35,796 nt of DNA from the NCBI GenBank assembly GCA_013821985.1, contig PNJQ01000036.1, positions 1 to 35,796 of the forward strand, given 5' to 3'. How positions within the stretch are numbered: position 1 is the first letter of the stretch; every line of letters begins with the position of its first letter. Below, piece by piece: positions 1 to 10,563 of the stretch. The position numbers and the translations under genes are program-made. The notes below the pieces were generated by a model. That model had not been told where the DNA came from and searched no databases. It was given only the letters and a program-made list of their open reading frames with translations. Source of the stretch: Opitutus sp. GTDB taxonomy: Bacteria; Verrucomicrobiota; Verrucomicrobiia; Opitutales; Opitutaceae.

Positions 1-593
<593 letters not shown>

Positions 594-601
594 GCAACTT
601 C

Positions 602-668
602 TTGTAGGAGCCTGCTCGCAGGCGACCGCTCGACCCGACTCGCCTCGCCTGCCAGCAGGCTCCCACAA
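602..668. repeat. REP-like inverted pair (REPIN-type element)
   Basis: Two 24-base arms (602-625 and 645-668) are inverted copies matching at 22 of 24 positions. They are separated by 19 bases. Each arm carries its own small hairpin: GCCTGC-TC-GCAGGC on the left and GCCTGC-CA-GCAGGC on the right. The left arm begins TTGTAGGAG and so carries a GTAG tetranucleotide just 5' of its palindrome. A GTAG tetranucleotide in this position is a known hallmark of REP sequences mobilised by REP-associated tyrosine transposases. The right arm, read inverted, has GTGG instead. The element fills the serS-tilS gap and ends one base before the tilS ATG. No transposase is present in the window. Copy number elsewhere in the genome cannot be seen here. 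Confidence 0.75.
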
Positions 669-669
669 A

Positions 670-1728
670 ATGGCCCGCTCACCGAAAACGCCGAAACCGA
701 ACTGGCCCGCCGTGGCCACGGCATTCGCGGCGCGCCTCTCGCACGCGCGATTGCATCCCGACGCGATGCTCACGGCGCTCGCGGAATACGACCGCGCCAA
801 GAGGCGCGGAGTGCGCCCGCCGCGGTGGGCGCTGGCGTTCTCCGGTGGCGCTGACTCGCTGGCGTTGTTGCTCCTGCTCTGGGCGGAGGGTCCGGGCTGC
901 TGGGGACGCGACTTCGTGGTGCTGCACTTCAATCACCGCCTGCGAGGGCGCGCCGCGAACGACGACGAAAAATTCTGCGCGCAGGTGTGCTCCGCGCTCG
1001 ACCTAAAGTTCGTCGCCGGCGGGTGGCGCGAGGCACGCAGCGAAGCCAGCGAAGCCGAGGCCCGCGCGGCGCGGCACGCTTTTTTTGCGCGCGAGATGAG
1101 GCGGCGAAAACTCAACCTGCTTTGGCTCGCGCACCAGCAGGACGACATCGCCGAAACGATGCTGATGCGGCTCGCCCGCGGCAGCGGCACGAGCGGCCTC
1201 GCGGCGCCGCGCCCCGTGCAAAAACAAGCCGATGGCCGGCTCCATTTGCGTCCGCTGCTTACGCTGAAAAAGGCGGAGATTCTCGCAGCGTTGCAGGCCG
1301 CCGGCGCGCCTTGGCGTGAGGATGCGTCCAACGCCACCGATCGCTTCCTGCGCAATCGCGTGCGTCGCTCCATCGTGCCCGCGCTCGCCCGAGCCACCGG
1401 CCGCGACACGGTCGCGGCGATGGCATTGTCGCGCGACCGGTTGCAGGAAGACGACGAAGCGCTCGAAGCGTGGCTCGACGAACTCGTCCCGCTTGACGCC
1501 CGGCGCCGCACACTCGATCTCAGCGCGCTGGCGGGAAAGCCGCGCGCGTTGTGGCGGCGGGCGTTGCACCGGTGGTTGCGGGCGACCGGCGTGGAGACGG
1601 GCCTTGCGCGTGCGGGCTTCGAGCAGTTGTTGGCGGCGGTGGGGCGGGGAACCGACACGCGTTTCAGTCTTGGCGCGCGAAGTTTTGCGGTGGTGCGCGC
1701 GGGAAAATTATCCCTTCAGCGGACATGA
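670..1728 (+). CDS. tilS: tRNA(Ile)-lysidine synthase
   Basis: ATP-dependent N-type PP-loop enzyme that attaches lysine to C34 of the CAU-anticodon tRNA-Ile, so that it reads AUA and is charged with isoleucine. At 352 aa it is shorter than the ~430 aa E. coli enzyme. The PP-loop SGGADS is at residues 58-63, followed by LHFNHRLRG (about 85-93), HQQDDIAET (155-163) and RLARGSGTSGL. Downstream, ATDRFLRNRVRRSIVPAL links to the substrate-binding region. The separate C-terminal TilS domain of longer homologues appears reduced or absent. The start is uncertain: ATG 670 directly follows the REP-like repeat and has no Shine-Dalgarno. ATG 766 would still precede the PP-loop. The gene is followed by ftsH 94 bases downstream. 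Confidence 0.92.
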   Translation: MARSPKTPKPNWPAVATAFAARLSHARLHPDAMLTALAEYDRAKRRGVRPPRWALAFSGGADSLALLLLLWAEGPGCWGRDFVVLHFNHRLRGRAANDDEKFCAQVCSALDLKFVAGGWREARSEASEAEARAARHAFFAREMRRRKLNLLWLAHQQDDIAETMLMRLARGSGTSGLAAPRPVQKQADGRLHLRPLLTLKKAEILAALQAAGAPWREDASNATDRFLRNRVRRSIVPALARATGRDTVAAMALSRDRLQEDDEALEAWLDELVPLDARRRTLDLSALAGKPRALWRRALHRWLRATGVETGLARAGFEQLLAAVGRGTDTRFSLGARSFAVVRAGKLSLQRT

Positions 1729-1738
1729 GCCGGTTCCG

Positions 1739-1788
1739 ATTTCGGGACGAAATTCCTTCAGCCCTTCATTTGACTTATCATAGGGGAA
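1739..1788 (+). promoter_or_regulatory. Candidate ftsH promoter with 6+3+6 palindrome
   Basis: In the 94-base tilS-ftsH gap a perfect palindrome, ATTTCG-GGA-CGAAAT, lies at 1739-1753. TATCAT at 1776-1781 matches a sigma-70 -10 box at five of six positions. The matching -35 position (about 1753-1758) is poor, so a promoter is only suggested. The palindrome would sit over or beside the -35 region, as an operator might. Confidence 0.28.
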
Positions 1789-1822
1789 CCTCCACGGTCT
1801 CCGCCCAGTCCCAAACACCCGA

Positions 1823-3835
<2,013 letters not shown>

Positions 3836-3859
3836 ACCGCGGGTCATCGCATTCTCCCA

Positions 3860-3887
3860 GCCGGGCACCACGCCCGGCTTTTTTATT
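3860..3887 (+). terminator. Rho-independent terminator after ftsH
   Basis: A perfect stem, GCCGGGC (3860-3866) and GCCCGGC (3872-3878), encloses a five-base loop. The stem is followed directly by a run of six T residues, then ATT. It lies 24 bases after the ftsH stop and points in the ftsH direction, separating ftsH from the aminotransferase gene. Confidence 0.92.
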
Positions 3888-3926
3888 GCCCAAACCAGTC
3901 TTTCCAAACCGCCCAATCCCGAAATC

Positions 3927-5210
3927 ATGCCTCTCATGTCCGTCATCCCCGCCGCCCCGCCCCGCCTTTCCGACTTCGGCCAACGCGCGCGTCTGCCTGC
4001 CGTCGCCAAATTAATGAAGTCCGCGCTCGAGACGCCCGGTCTGCTCTCCGTCGCCGCGGGCTTTACCGACAATTCGACGCTGCCGGTCGCCGAGTTCGTC
4101 GCCGCCGCGCAAGCGCTTGCCGCGCGGCCAGGCGAACCGGAATTCCTCCAATACGGCACAACGCAGGGTCGGCCGAAGCTTCGCCAAATCCTCGCCGACC
4201 GGTTGCGGCACTGGGAGCCCACGTTGAACGAAACCGACCTGGACCGTCGCTTCATGGTGACCAACGGTTCGCAGCAGGCGCTCTACGTCGCCGTGCAATC
4301 GCTGTGCAATCCCGGTGACATCGTGCTCGTCGATCGCCCGAGCTACTTCGCGTTCCTCGACATCGTCACGAGTCTCGGTGCACGGCCCGTTTCACTGCCC
4401 TACGACGCCGACGGTCGGCTGCAGATACCCGAACTCGAGTCGCTCCTCGCCCAACTCAAGCGGTCCGGGGAAATCGCGCGCGTGAAGGCCGTCTATCTCG
4501 TCAGCTATTTTTCCAATCCGACCGGACGCTGTTTGAGCGAGTCCGACAAGGCCGCACTCGGTCGCACGCTTGCGGCGCACGACGTGATCGTGCCGCTGCT
4601 CGAGGATGTGGCCTACCGTGAACTATTCTACGACGAGCCGCACCCGGCGCGCAGCGCGCTCACCTTGCGGGAGTGGGACGTGTTCCCGCGGATGTATTTT
4701 GCGACGTTGACGAAGCCGTTCTCGACCGGCGCGAAGATCGGCTACGCTTACTGCACGGACGAGAAGTGGCTCGCGCAGATGCTCGCCATCAAGGGAACGC
4801 AGGACTTCGGCACGTCGAATTACGCGCAGGCGCTCTTCGAGGAAATTCTCGGCAATGGCGGCTTCGAGACGCACATCCCCAAGGTGCGTCGCGGTTACAA
4901 AGCCAAGATGCTCGCACTGCACGAAGCGCTCCTCGCCGGCGGCCTGCGCGACCTCGGCTGGCAGTGGGAAGTGCCCGGCGGCGGCATGTATCTTTGGCTC
5001 CGCGCTCCGGCGGGCATCGACACCGGCATGGACGGCGAATTTTGCCGGGCCTGCGTGCAGTCCGGCGTGCTCTACGTCCCGGGAGATCTCTGCTTCGGCG
5101 ACCGGCCGGAAACCAACTGGATCCGCGCCAGCTACGGCGTGCTGTCGCCCGACCAGTTGCGCGAGGCCGGGCAGCGCTTCGCAGCCGTGGCGCACCGCTT
5201 CGCGCGGTAG
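3927..5210 (+). CDS. PLP-dependent aminotransferase (class I/II, LysN/2-aminoadipate aminotransferase-like)
   Basis: Fold-type I PLP enzyme of 427 aa that transfers amino groups between an amino acid and a 2-oxoacid. It resembles the catalytic half of MocR proteins and LysN-type 2-aminoadipate/aromatic aminotransferases but has no N-terminal winged-helix domain. Residues seen include QYGTTQGRPKLR near the N-terminus, NGSQQALY for phosphate binding, NPTG at 197-200, D227 and Y230 in LLEDVAYREL for the cofactor ring, and K263 in TLTKPFSTGAKIGYA as the Schiff-base lysine. RASYG near the C-terminus supplies the carboxylate-binding arginine. ATG 3927 or ATG 3936 could be the start; neither has a Shine-Dalgarno. 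The substrate cannot be fixed from sequence. The gene stands alone between the ftsH terminator and the UDP-glucose dehydrogenase gene. Confidence 0.88.
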   Translation: MPLMSVIPAAPPRLSDFGQRARLPAVAKLMKSALETPGLLSVAAGFTDNSTLPVAEFVAAAQALAARPGEPEFLQYGTTQGRPKLRQILADRLRHWEPTLNETDLDRRFMVTNGSQQALYVAVQSLCNPGDIVLVDRPSYFAFLDIVTSLGARPVSLPYDADGRLQIPELESLLAQLKRSGEIARVKAVYLVSYFSNPTGRCLSESDKAALGRTLAAHDVIVPLLEDVAYRELFYDEPHPARSALTLREWDVFPRMYFATLTKPFSTGAKIGYAYCTDEKWLAQMLAIKGTQDFGTSNYAQALFEEILGNGGFETHIPKVRRGYKAKMLALHEALLAGGLRDLGWQWEVPGGGMYLWLRAPAGIDTGMDGEFCRACVQSGVLYVPGDLCFGDRPETNWIRASYGVLSPDQLREAGQRFAAVAHRFAR

Positions 5211-5265
5211 GAGATTTTCTCCCCGCCGGCTCCGAAAAAATCGTCCTTGGATTCGGCGAGCGGGC

Positions 5266-5280
5266 CGGGCAACCTGCCCG
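5266..5280 (+). promoter_or_regulatory. Small perfect hairpin just upstream of the ugd start
   Basis: CGGGCA-ACC-TGCCCG forms a perfect 6+3+6 inverted repeat ending 8 bases before the ATG at 5289. It has no following T-run and so is not a terminator. It sits where a ribosome binding site would be expected. Such short palindromes also arise by chance in G+C-rich DNA, so any role is unproven. Confidence 0.25.
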
Positions 5281-5288
5281 TTCTCGCT

Positions 5289-6650
5289 ATGAAAATTTGC
5301 TGCATTGGGGCCGGTTACGTGGGCGGGCCGACCATGGCCATGATCGCACTCAAGTGCCCGGACATCACCGTCACGGTCGTGGATATGAACGCCGCGCGCA
5401 TCGCAGCGTGGAACAGCGACAAGCTCCCGATCTACGAGCCGGGCCTCGACGACGTCGTGCGCGAGGCACGCGGACGGAATCTGCATTTTTCCACCGACGT
5501 CGCCGGCAACATCAAGAGCGCGGACATCATCTTCGTGGCGGTCAACACGCCGACGAAAACCTACGGTGTCGGCGCCGGGCGCGCCGCGGACCTGCGTTAC
5601 ATCGAGTCGGTCGCTCGCACGATTGCGCAGCACGCCACCGGGGCGAAGATCATCGTCGAAAAATCCACGATCCCGGTCAAAACCGCGGACACGATCCGCA
5701 CCATCATCGCCTCGAACGGCAACGGCCTGAAGGCACAGGTGTTGTCGAATCCGGAGTTTCTCGCTGAAGGCACGGCCGTAGCCGATCTGCTGGCGCCGGA
5801 TCGCGTGCTCATCGGCGGCGAGCGTTCGCCCGAGGGCGACAAAGCCGTCCAAACGCTGGTCGATGTCTATGCCCGCTGGGTGAAGCGCGATGCGATCATC
5901 ACCACCAACCTCTGGTCGTCCGAGCTCTCCAAGCTGGTCGCCAATGCGTTCCTCGCGCAGCGCATCTCGTCGATCAACTCGATTTCCGCGCTCTGCGAGG
6001 CGACCGGCGCCGATGTCGATGAAGTGGCGAACGCCATCGGCAAGGACAGTCGCATCGGTCCGAAATTCCTCAAGAGCTCGGTCGGCTTCGGCGGTTCCTG
6101 CTTCCAGAAGGACATCCTGAACCTCACGTATCTTTGCGAAAGTTTCGGCCTGCCCGAAGTCGCGGAATACTGGAAGCAGGTCGTGACGATGAACGACTGG
6201 CAAAAGCGCCGCTTCGCCTCCCGCATCGTCAAGGAGCTGTTCAACACCGTGGCCGACAAGAAAATCGCCGTGCTCGGTTTCGCATTCAAGAAGGACACGA
6301 ACGACACGCGCGAATCCGCCGCGATCAACGTCTGCCGCGACCTGCTCTCCGAGCACGCGCAGGTGTGCGTTTACGATCCAAAGGTTCCGGCGGACGAGGT
6401 GCTCACCGATGTCTTGGGCAAAGGCTGCACTGACCCGCGGTTGAACGTCGCGCAATCCGCCTACGAGGCCTGCGCCGGCGCTCACGCGATCGCCGTGGTG
6501 ACGGAGTGGGATGAGTTCAAGCAGCTCGATTTCGGGAAGATCTACGCCGCGATGCCGAAGCCCGCCTTCATCTTCGACGGACGCAACATTCTCGACCACG
6601 CCGCGCTGACGAGGATCGGTTTCAGCACATTCGCCATCGGCAAGGCGTGA
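5289..6650 (+). CDS. ugd: UDP-glucose 6-dehydrogenase, animal-type sequence
   Basis: NAD-dependent four-electron oxidation of UDP-glucose to UDP-glucuronate, a precursor for acidic surface polysaccharides. The protein has 453 aa. The Rossmann start is [14 protein letters not shown] (2-15), followed by [13 protein letters not shown] (41-53), NTPTKTYG (86-93), [10 protein letters not shown] with E160, SSELSKL with K215, and [10 protein letters not shown] with catalytic C271 and D275. The C-terminal domain has [12 protein letters not shown] and [11 protein letters not shown]. These blocks match, from memory, vertebrate UGDH (catalytic Cys276, Lys220, Asp280) far better than the short bacterial Ugd type with its GTGYVGL start. 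The upstream extension to 5247 is rejected because the conserved protein begins at ATG 5289. No polysaccharide gene is adjacent. Confidence 0.95.
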   Translation: MKICCIGAGYVGGPTMAMIALKCPDITVTVVDMNAARIAAWNSDKLPIYEPGLDDVVREARGRNLHFSTDVAGNIKSADIIFVAVNTPTKTYGVGAGRAADLRYIESVARTIAQHATGAKIIVEKSTIPVKTADTIRTIIASNGNGLKAQVLSNPEFLAEGTAVADLLAPDRVLIGGERSPEGDKAVQTLVDVYARWVKRDAIITTNLWSSELSKLVANAFLAQRISSINSISALCEATGADVDEVANAIGKDSRIGPKFLKSSVGFGGSCFQKDILNLTYLCESFGLPEVAEYWKQVVTMNDWQKRRFASRIVKELFNTVADKKIAVLGFAFKKDTNDTRESAAINVCRDLLSEHAQVCVYDPKVPADEVLTDVLGKGCTDPRLNVAQSAYEACAGAHAIAVVTEWDEFKQLDFGKIYAAMPKPAFIFDGRNILDHAALTRIGFSTFAIGKA

Positions 6651-6732
6651 TTTCGGTCGGCGCTGTCGCAGGCCGGACCTGGCGGCCGCTCGGTTATCCA
6701 ACGCACGCGCCCACCGATAGGCGGCGCCCTCC

Positions 6733-6773
6733 AATGGCGAAATCCAAAGTAGATAGCGCGCTTGCGCGCCATT
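6733..6773. repeat. Nested inverted repeats downstream of ugd
   Basis: AATGGCG (6733-6739) is the exact reverse complement of CGCCATT (6767-6773). Inside the right end lies GCGCG-CTTG-CGCGC (6756-6769), a compact hairpin. No T-run follows on either strand. It may be a weak 3' structure for ugd or chance. The rest of the 6651-6812 gap shows nothing recognisable. Confidence 0.3.
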
Positions 6774-6812
6774 CCGGGTCCCCTGTCATCCGGACGCGTG
6801 GATTGATTCAAG

Positions 6813-7787
6813 TTGCGCGTGAGCGCGCACGCGACCCGGCGCGTTGGCGACGTGTTACGGCTGGCGGGCGCGGCGCACTTGGGTAAGCTTCACGGTGTGG
6901 TGAAGGAACGCACAACATCCGGGAAGGTCGCCTCTGCGGCGCCGGCTCAGATCGGTCTCGTGCTTTCCGGTGGGGGCTCGCGCGGCATTGCGCATATCGG
7001 CGTGCTGCGGGCACTGCTGGAAAACGGGATCGAGCCCGACGTGGTGGCGGGCGTGAGCGCGGGTGCGATCGTCGGCGCACTCTACGCCCACGGCTACTCG
7101 CCGGACGAAATGCTCGAATTTTTTCGGGTCACGAATCCATATCGCTTCACCAATGTCGCGTTCGGCAAGCCGGGCATTTGGGACTCCGCGAAATATGTGC
7201 CGGATTTCCTCCGCTACTTTCCGGCCGATTCCTTCGAGGCCCTGAAGCGCAAGCTTTTCGTCGTCGCAACGGATCTGCTGCGGGGCGAACCGAAGGTTTT
7301 CGACTCGGGCCCGCTCGTGCTGCCGATCCTCGCGTCCTCCTGTGTGCCGATGGTTTTCTCGCCGATGGAGATCGACGGCCGACTCTACGGCGACGGCGGA
7401 ATCGTGAATAATTTTCCGATCGAGCTGCTGGAAACGCGTTGTGCCGTCACGATCGGCGTCCACGTCAATCCGCTGAGCGAAATAAAAGCTTCAGACCTTG
7501 GCACCTCACTGGCCGTGCTGGAGCGCGCGCTTGATGTCGGCATGTTCAATAAATCCCGCGCGAGCTTTGAACGTTGTGACGTCATGATTTTGCCGCGTGA
7601 AGTCGCCGGCTACGGCATGTTCGACACGAAGCATTTCGTCGAGATCGAGGCGGCGGGCTACCGCGCGGCCCTGAAGCAGATGCCATCGGTCCAGCGTGCG
7701 GTGGCGGCGGCGCGAAAGCGCCGGCCAGCCGGGCTGCTGCGGAAAATGCGGGACGCGCTCGCTCAGATGAAACCGAGCGGCGCGTGA
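6813..7787 (+). CDS. Patatin-like phospholipase (RssA/NTE-type)
   Basis: Serine acyl hydrolase with a Ser-Asp dyad, probably acting on phospholipids or acylated substrates. Residue numbers count from the TTG at 6813 (324 aa). The oxyanion-hole motif GGGSRG is at 53-58, the nucleophile elbow GVSAG at 80-84 with Ser82, and the dyad Asp in DGGIVNNFP at D194. The domain begins only at about residue 47 (IGLVLSGGG), so the first 28-30 residues may not be translated. GTG codons at 6897 and 6900 are equally possible starts, and there is no ATG or clear Shine-Dalgarno. No lipoprotein or transmembrane signal is evident. The C-terminus is strongly basic (RKRRPAGLLRKMR). The 3' end overlaps the convergent DUF1501 gene by 25 bases. 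Confidence 0.88.
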   Translation: MRVSAHATRRVGDVLRLAGAAHLGKLHGVVKERTTSGKVASAAPAQIGLVLSGGGSRGIAHIGVLRALLENGIEPDVVAGVSAGAIVGALYAHGYSPDEMLEFFRVTNPYRFTNVAFGKPGIWDSAKYVPDFLRYFPADSFEALKRKLFVVATDLLRGEPKVFDSGPLVLPILASSCVPMVFSPMEIDGRLYGDGGIVNNFPIELLETRCAVTIGVHVNPLSEIKASDLGTSLAVLERALDVGMFNKSRASFERCDVMILPREVAGYGMFDTKHFVEIEAAGYRAALKQMPSVQRAVAAARKRRPAGLLRKMRDALAQMKPSGA

Positions 7788-9019
7788 GTTGAACCGATGA
7801 CCGCCGGCGAATCGCAGCCGAGCCAGCGTTGGAGGATCGTCGAATAGACGGCGCGGAAATCGGTGGAGAATTTCAGGTCCTCGTTGTGATCGACCGCGAG
7901 ATTCGGAGCGTGGCCGTGCAGGCCGGCTTTCACGCGCGACCCGAGAACGAAGAGCGGTGCAGCCGTGCCGTGATCGGTGCCGCGGCTTTCGTTTTCGCTC
8001 GGGCGGCGACCGAATTCGGAGAACGTCATCGTCAGCACCTGACCGTCGAGCTGTTTGCTCTCGAGGTCGCGCTGAAACGCTGCGAGTCCCTCGCTCAGCG
8101 TGCGGAGCAGATTGGCGTGCTGGTTCGGCTGGTTGCTGTGCGTGTCGAAGCCGCCGAGCGAGACGTAGTAGACGCGCGTGGCATTGCCGGACGCGATGAA
8201 CGCGGCGACGTTGCGGAGCGAGGACGCGAACGGATTGCCGGGATACTCGGCGGTGGCGCGGTAGTCTGAGAGGATTTTTTGGAAGCGCTTTTCCGTTACG
8301 AGCGCGTCCATCATGGTGTGGCGCAGGTAGCCGCCGTTGCCGTCGTGGTCGCCGTGGCCCGCCAAGCCCGGTTGCTGCAGCATCGCCTCGAGGAGCGCGA
8401 GGCTGGCGCGATTCTCGCGGCCGCCGCGCTGGTTCGGCAGCAGGCTGAACGTGGGGCGCGCACGCTCGCTGAGAAACGACTGCGGCACTTCGTTTGAGAT
8501 ATTGACGCCGCACGGCGTGCCGGCGGGGAGTCCGCCACAGGCGTTGTCGAAATAGCGGCCGAGCCAGCCCGTCGCGAGGGTCTGCTGGCTGTCGCTCGCC
8601 GTTTCCCAGATTTCGGTCGAGCGGAAGTGCGAGCGATTCGGATTCGGATAACCGACGTTCTGCACGATGCCGAGTTTGCCGTCGGAGAGCAGCGCGTGCA
8701 GCGGGGCACACGCGCGGTGGAACGCGACGGTATCGTTCACCTTCAGCAACTCGTCCTGCCCGAGCGCAAGCGTCGGACGTAATCGCCGATAATGCGGATC
8801 GGCGAACGGCACGACGGTGTTGAGACCGTCGTTGCCGCCGGCGAGCTGGACGAGCACCAGGATCGTGCGGTCCTTCTCGGCGCGCGGCGCCTCCGCGGCC
8901 ACGGACTCGACGACGAACGACGGCGCAAATCGGCTGAAGGCGAGCAGACCGATGCCCTTGGCGCCGAGGTCGAGGAATTCGCGGCGTGTTGTGGGAAGAA
9001 AAGGATGCGGGTTTTTCAT
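7763..9019 (-). CDS. DUF1501 family protein, Tat-exported
   Basis: DUF1501 proteins have an alkaline phosphatase/sulfatase-like fold and no well-established biochemical role. They are abundant in Planctomycetes and Verrucomicrobia, typically next to a DUF1800 gene. The protein has 418 aa. The N-terminus carries a twin-arginine signal (TTRREFLDLGAKGIGLLAF, R12-R13), so export of a folded protein is likely. Family hallmarks are AGGNDGLNTVVPFADPHY, then VGYPNPNRSHFRSTEIWETA, GWLGRY and TFSEFGRRPSENESRGTDHG. The last resembles the metal-site region of alkaline-phosphatase-like enzymes. The start ATG at 9019 lies 2 bases after the DUF1800 stop, so the two genes are co-translated. It is the last gene of the tsaB-alr-DUF1800-DUF1501 operon, and its end overlaps the patatin gene. 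Confidence 0.93.
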   Translation of the reverse strand: MKNPHPFLPTTRREFLDLGAKGIGLLAFSRFAPSFVVESVAAEAPRAEKDRTILVLVQLAGGNDGLNTVVPFADPHYRRLRPTLALGQDELLKVNDTVAFHRACAPLHALLSDGKLGIVQNVGYPNPNRSHFRSTEIWETASDSQQTLATGWLGRYFDNACGGLPAGTPCGVNISNEVPQSFLSERARPTFSLLPNQRGGRENRASLALLEAMLQQPGLAGHGDHDGNGGYLRHTMMDALVTEKRFQKILSDYRATAEYPGNPFASSLRNVAAFIASGNATRVYYVSLGGFDTHSNQPNQHANLLRTLSEGLAAFQRDLESKQLDGQVLTMTFSEFGRRPSENESRGTDHGTAAPLFVLGSRVKAGLHGHAPNLAVDHNEDLKFSTDFRAVYSTILQRWLGCDSPAVIGSTHAPLGFI

Positions 9020-9021
9020 CG

Positions 9022-10554
9022 TCAGCAGAGTTGGTAGTCGGGCGACTCGAGCAGCGTGCCGAGCGCGGCGCGCAGGGCGTTGCGTTCGCGGTTCGTGCCT
9101 TCGGCGTCGGCCAGGAAACGGGCGAGTTGCTCTCGGAGCGCCTGGTCTTTCGCGCGGGCGGGCAACGCGAACTCGAGCAGCGCGCTCGCGGCGGCTTCAG
9201 CCGGGAGCGTGGCCCACGCCTCGAGGCGTTCCGGCGCGAGCGTGTAACGGCGCATGTCGCCGCCTGCGGCGCGCAACGCCGCGCGTTCGTCGCCGTTGAG
9301 CAGATCTTCCGGCAACGGGCTCAGCAATCCGCTGACCACGGCGCGTCGCGTGGCAAGCGTGGCGGAGTTGATCCAGTTCTTGCCGCCGACCCAACCGCGC
9401 ACGTTGGGCGGGTTGAACGGCATCTGGCCCATCTGCCGCAGCGCGCCGATCACGCGGCGAGGGAGCGGGGCGGGCGTGACGTCGAGGTCCTGCATGAGGC
9501 CGAGGTAGAATTGCAGCGGGCTCTTGATGAAGTTGCCGCGAAATTCCGGCGCGTAGAACAGCCGCGAGCAGAAGAACGCGCCGAGCAGGCTGCCGAGTTG
9601 AAAATTCTTCTTCGCCCACCAGTCGCCGAGCGGGGTGAGGTAATCCTCCGGCAGCGGCACGTCGCTGAGATAAAATTTCACCATCTCGCGCGGCAGGAAG
9701 GTCGCGGCGGCGGGTTGCTGGAAGACGAGGTCGATCACGCCGTCACCGTCGAAGCGCCCGGTTTGGCCGAAGACGGTTTTTGATCCGGCGTCGTGCTGGC
9801 GGCGTTGCAGGGCGAATTTTCCATCGACCTGCCGATACCCGGTGAAGGCGCGCGCCGCCTGCTTGATGTCCGCTTCCGTGTAGTGGCCTTCGCCGAGCGT
9901 GAAGAGTTCGAAGAGTTCGCGCGCGAAGTTTTCGTTCGGCGCGTCGGCCTTGCTCTGTTGCAGGTCGAGATAGAGGACCATCGCCGGCGAACGAGACATC
10001 GCTTTCGCGACATCGCGATACGACGCGAGCGCGCCGCGGCGCAGCCAGTCCTGATGCTGGTAGAGCAGGGCGGCGTTCTTCACCTTCTCGAGGCTGACGA
10101 CCCAGACGTCTTGGAGGAACAGCAGCCATTTCTCCGCTGCGGCGTTTTCGGGGCGCGCGGCAAGCGTCAGCCATTCGATGGTCATTTCCGCCATCGCCTC
10201 GCGGGAGCGTTCGCGCGCTTCGCGTCGGGCCTCACGTTTTTCCCGCTCGCTTCCGCCTCCGGCGCCGAGCTTGCGGCGGTAGCTCGGAAAGTCCTCCTCG
10301 AGCTTCGCGATCAGCGGCGGCTTCGGAAACTCCGGCATTTTTCCAAAACAGCGGCGCAGCGTGGCGGCCGGTCCGTCTTGCAAGGCGCGCGCGGTCTCGG
10401 CGGCGGTGGCGGTCCAGCCGAGGCGATTGAGGAGGTGGCGCGCGGCGGCTTCGTTCCAGTCGCTCGAGGGGAGCGGTTGCCAGGCTTCGACAGGAGACAA
10501 CGAGAGTGCGGTGGCCATGAACGCGAGAGGTGAAGCTATGACGCCACGCGCCAC
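9022..10554 (-). CDS. DUF1800 family protein
   Basis: Up to 510 aa. DUF1800 proteins have no settled biochemical function and usually occur as the partner just upstream of a DUF1501 gene, as here. Hallmarks are AARHLLNRLGWTAT near the N-terminus, LYLDLQQSKADAPNENFAR, ELFELFTLGEGHYTEADI, AARAFTGYR, and a later block with VKFYLSD and PFNPPNVRGWVGGKNWIN. A strongly charged Arg/Glu segment (around EREKREARREARERSREAM) interrupts the N-terminal part. GTG 10554 follows the alr stop by 9 bases. ATG 10518 would give 498 aa starting MATALSLSPVEAW and is equally possible. No clear cleavable signal was seen. It is expected to act with the exported DUF1501 partner. Confidence 0.9.
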   Translation of the reverse strand: MARGVIASPLAFMATALSLSPVEAWQPLPSSDWNEAAARHLLNRLGWTATAAETARALQDGPAATLRRCFGKMPEFPKPPLIAKLEEDFPSYRRKLGAGGGSEREKREARREARERSREAMAEMTIEWLTLAARPENAAAEKWLLFLQDVWVVSLEKVKNAALLYQHQDWLRRGALASYRDVAKAMSRSPAMVLYLDLQQSKADAPNENFARELFELFTLGEGHYTEADIKQAARAFTGYRQVDGKFALQRRQHDAGSKTVFGQTGRFDGDGVIDLVFQQPAAATFLPREMVKFYLSDVPLPEDYLTPLGDWWAKKNFQLGSLLGAFFCSRLFYAPEFRGNFIKSPLQFYLGLMQDLDVTPAPLPRRVIGALRQMGQMPFNPPNVRGWVGGKNWINSATLATRRAVVSGLLSPLPEDLLNGDERAALRAAGGDMRRYTLAPERLEAWATLPAEAAASALLEFALPARAKDQALREQLARFLADAEGTNRERNALRAALGTLLESPDYQLC

Positions 10555-10563
10555 CGCGAAGTT

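Noticed and set aside
4623..6734. 703-codon minus-strand open frame opposite the aminotransferase and ugd
   Set aside because: Antisense to two conserved genes, with composition-driven sequence and no recognisable motif.
6651..6896. A small gene between ugd and the patatin gene
   Set aside because: The short frames here have no conserved motif or ribosome binding site and partly overlap the uncertain patatin start, so coding cannot be supported.
7763..10554. DUF1800/DUF1501 pair as a possible defence or phage system
   Set aside because: No nuclease, helicase, NTPase or toxin motif was seen. The pair is common in PVC genomes and the DUF1501 member is Tat-exported, which fits an envelope or extracellular role.
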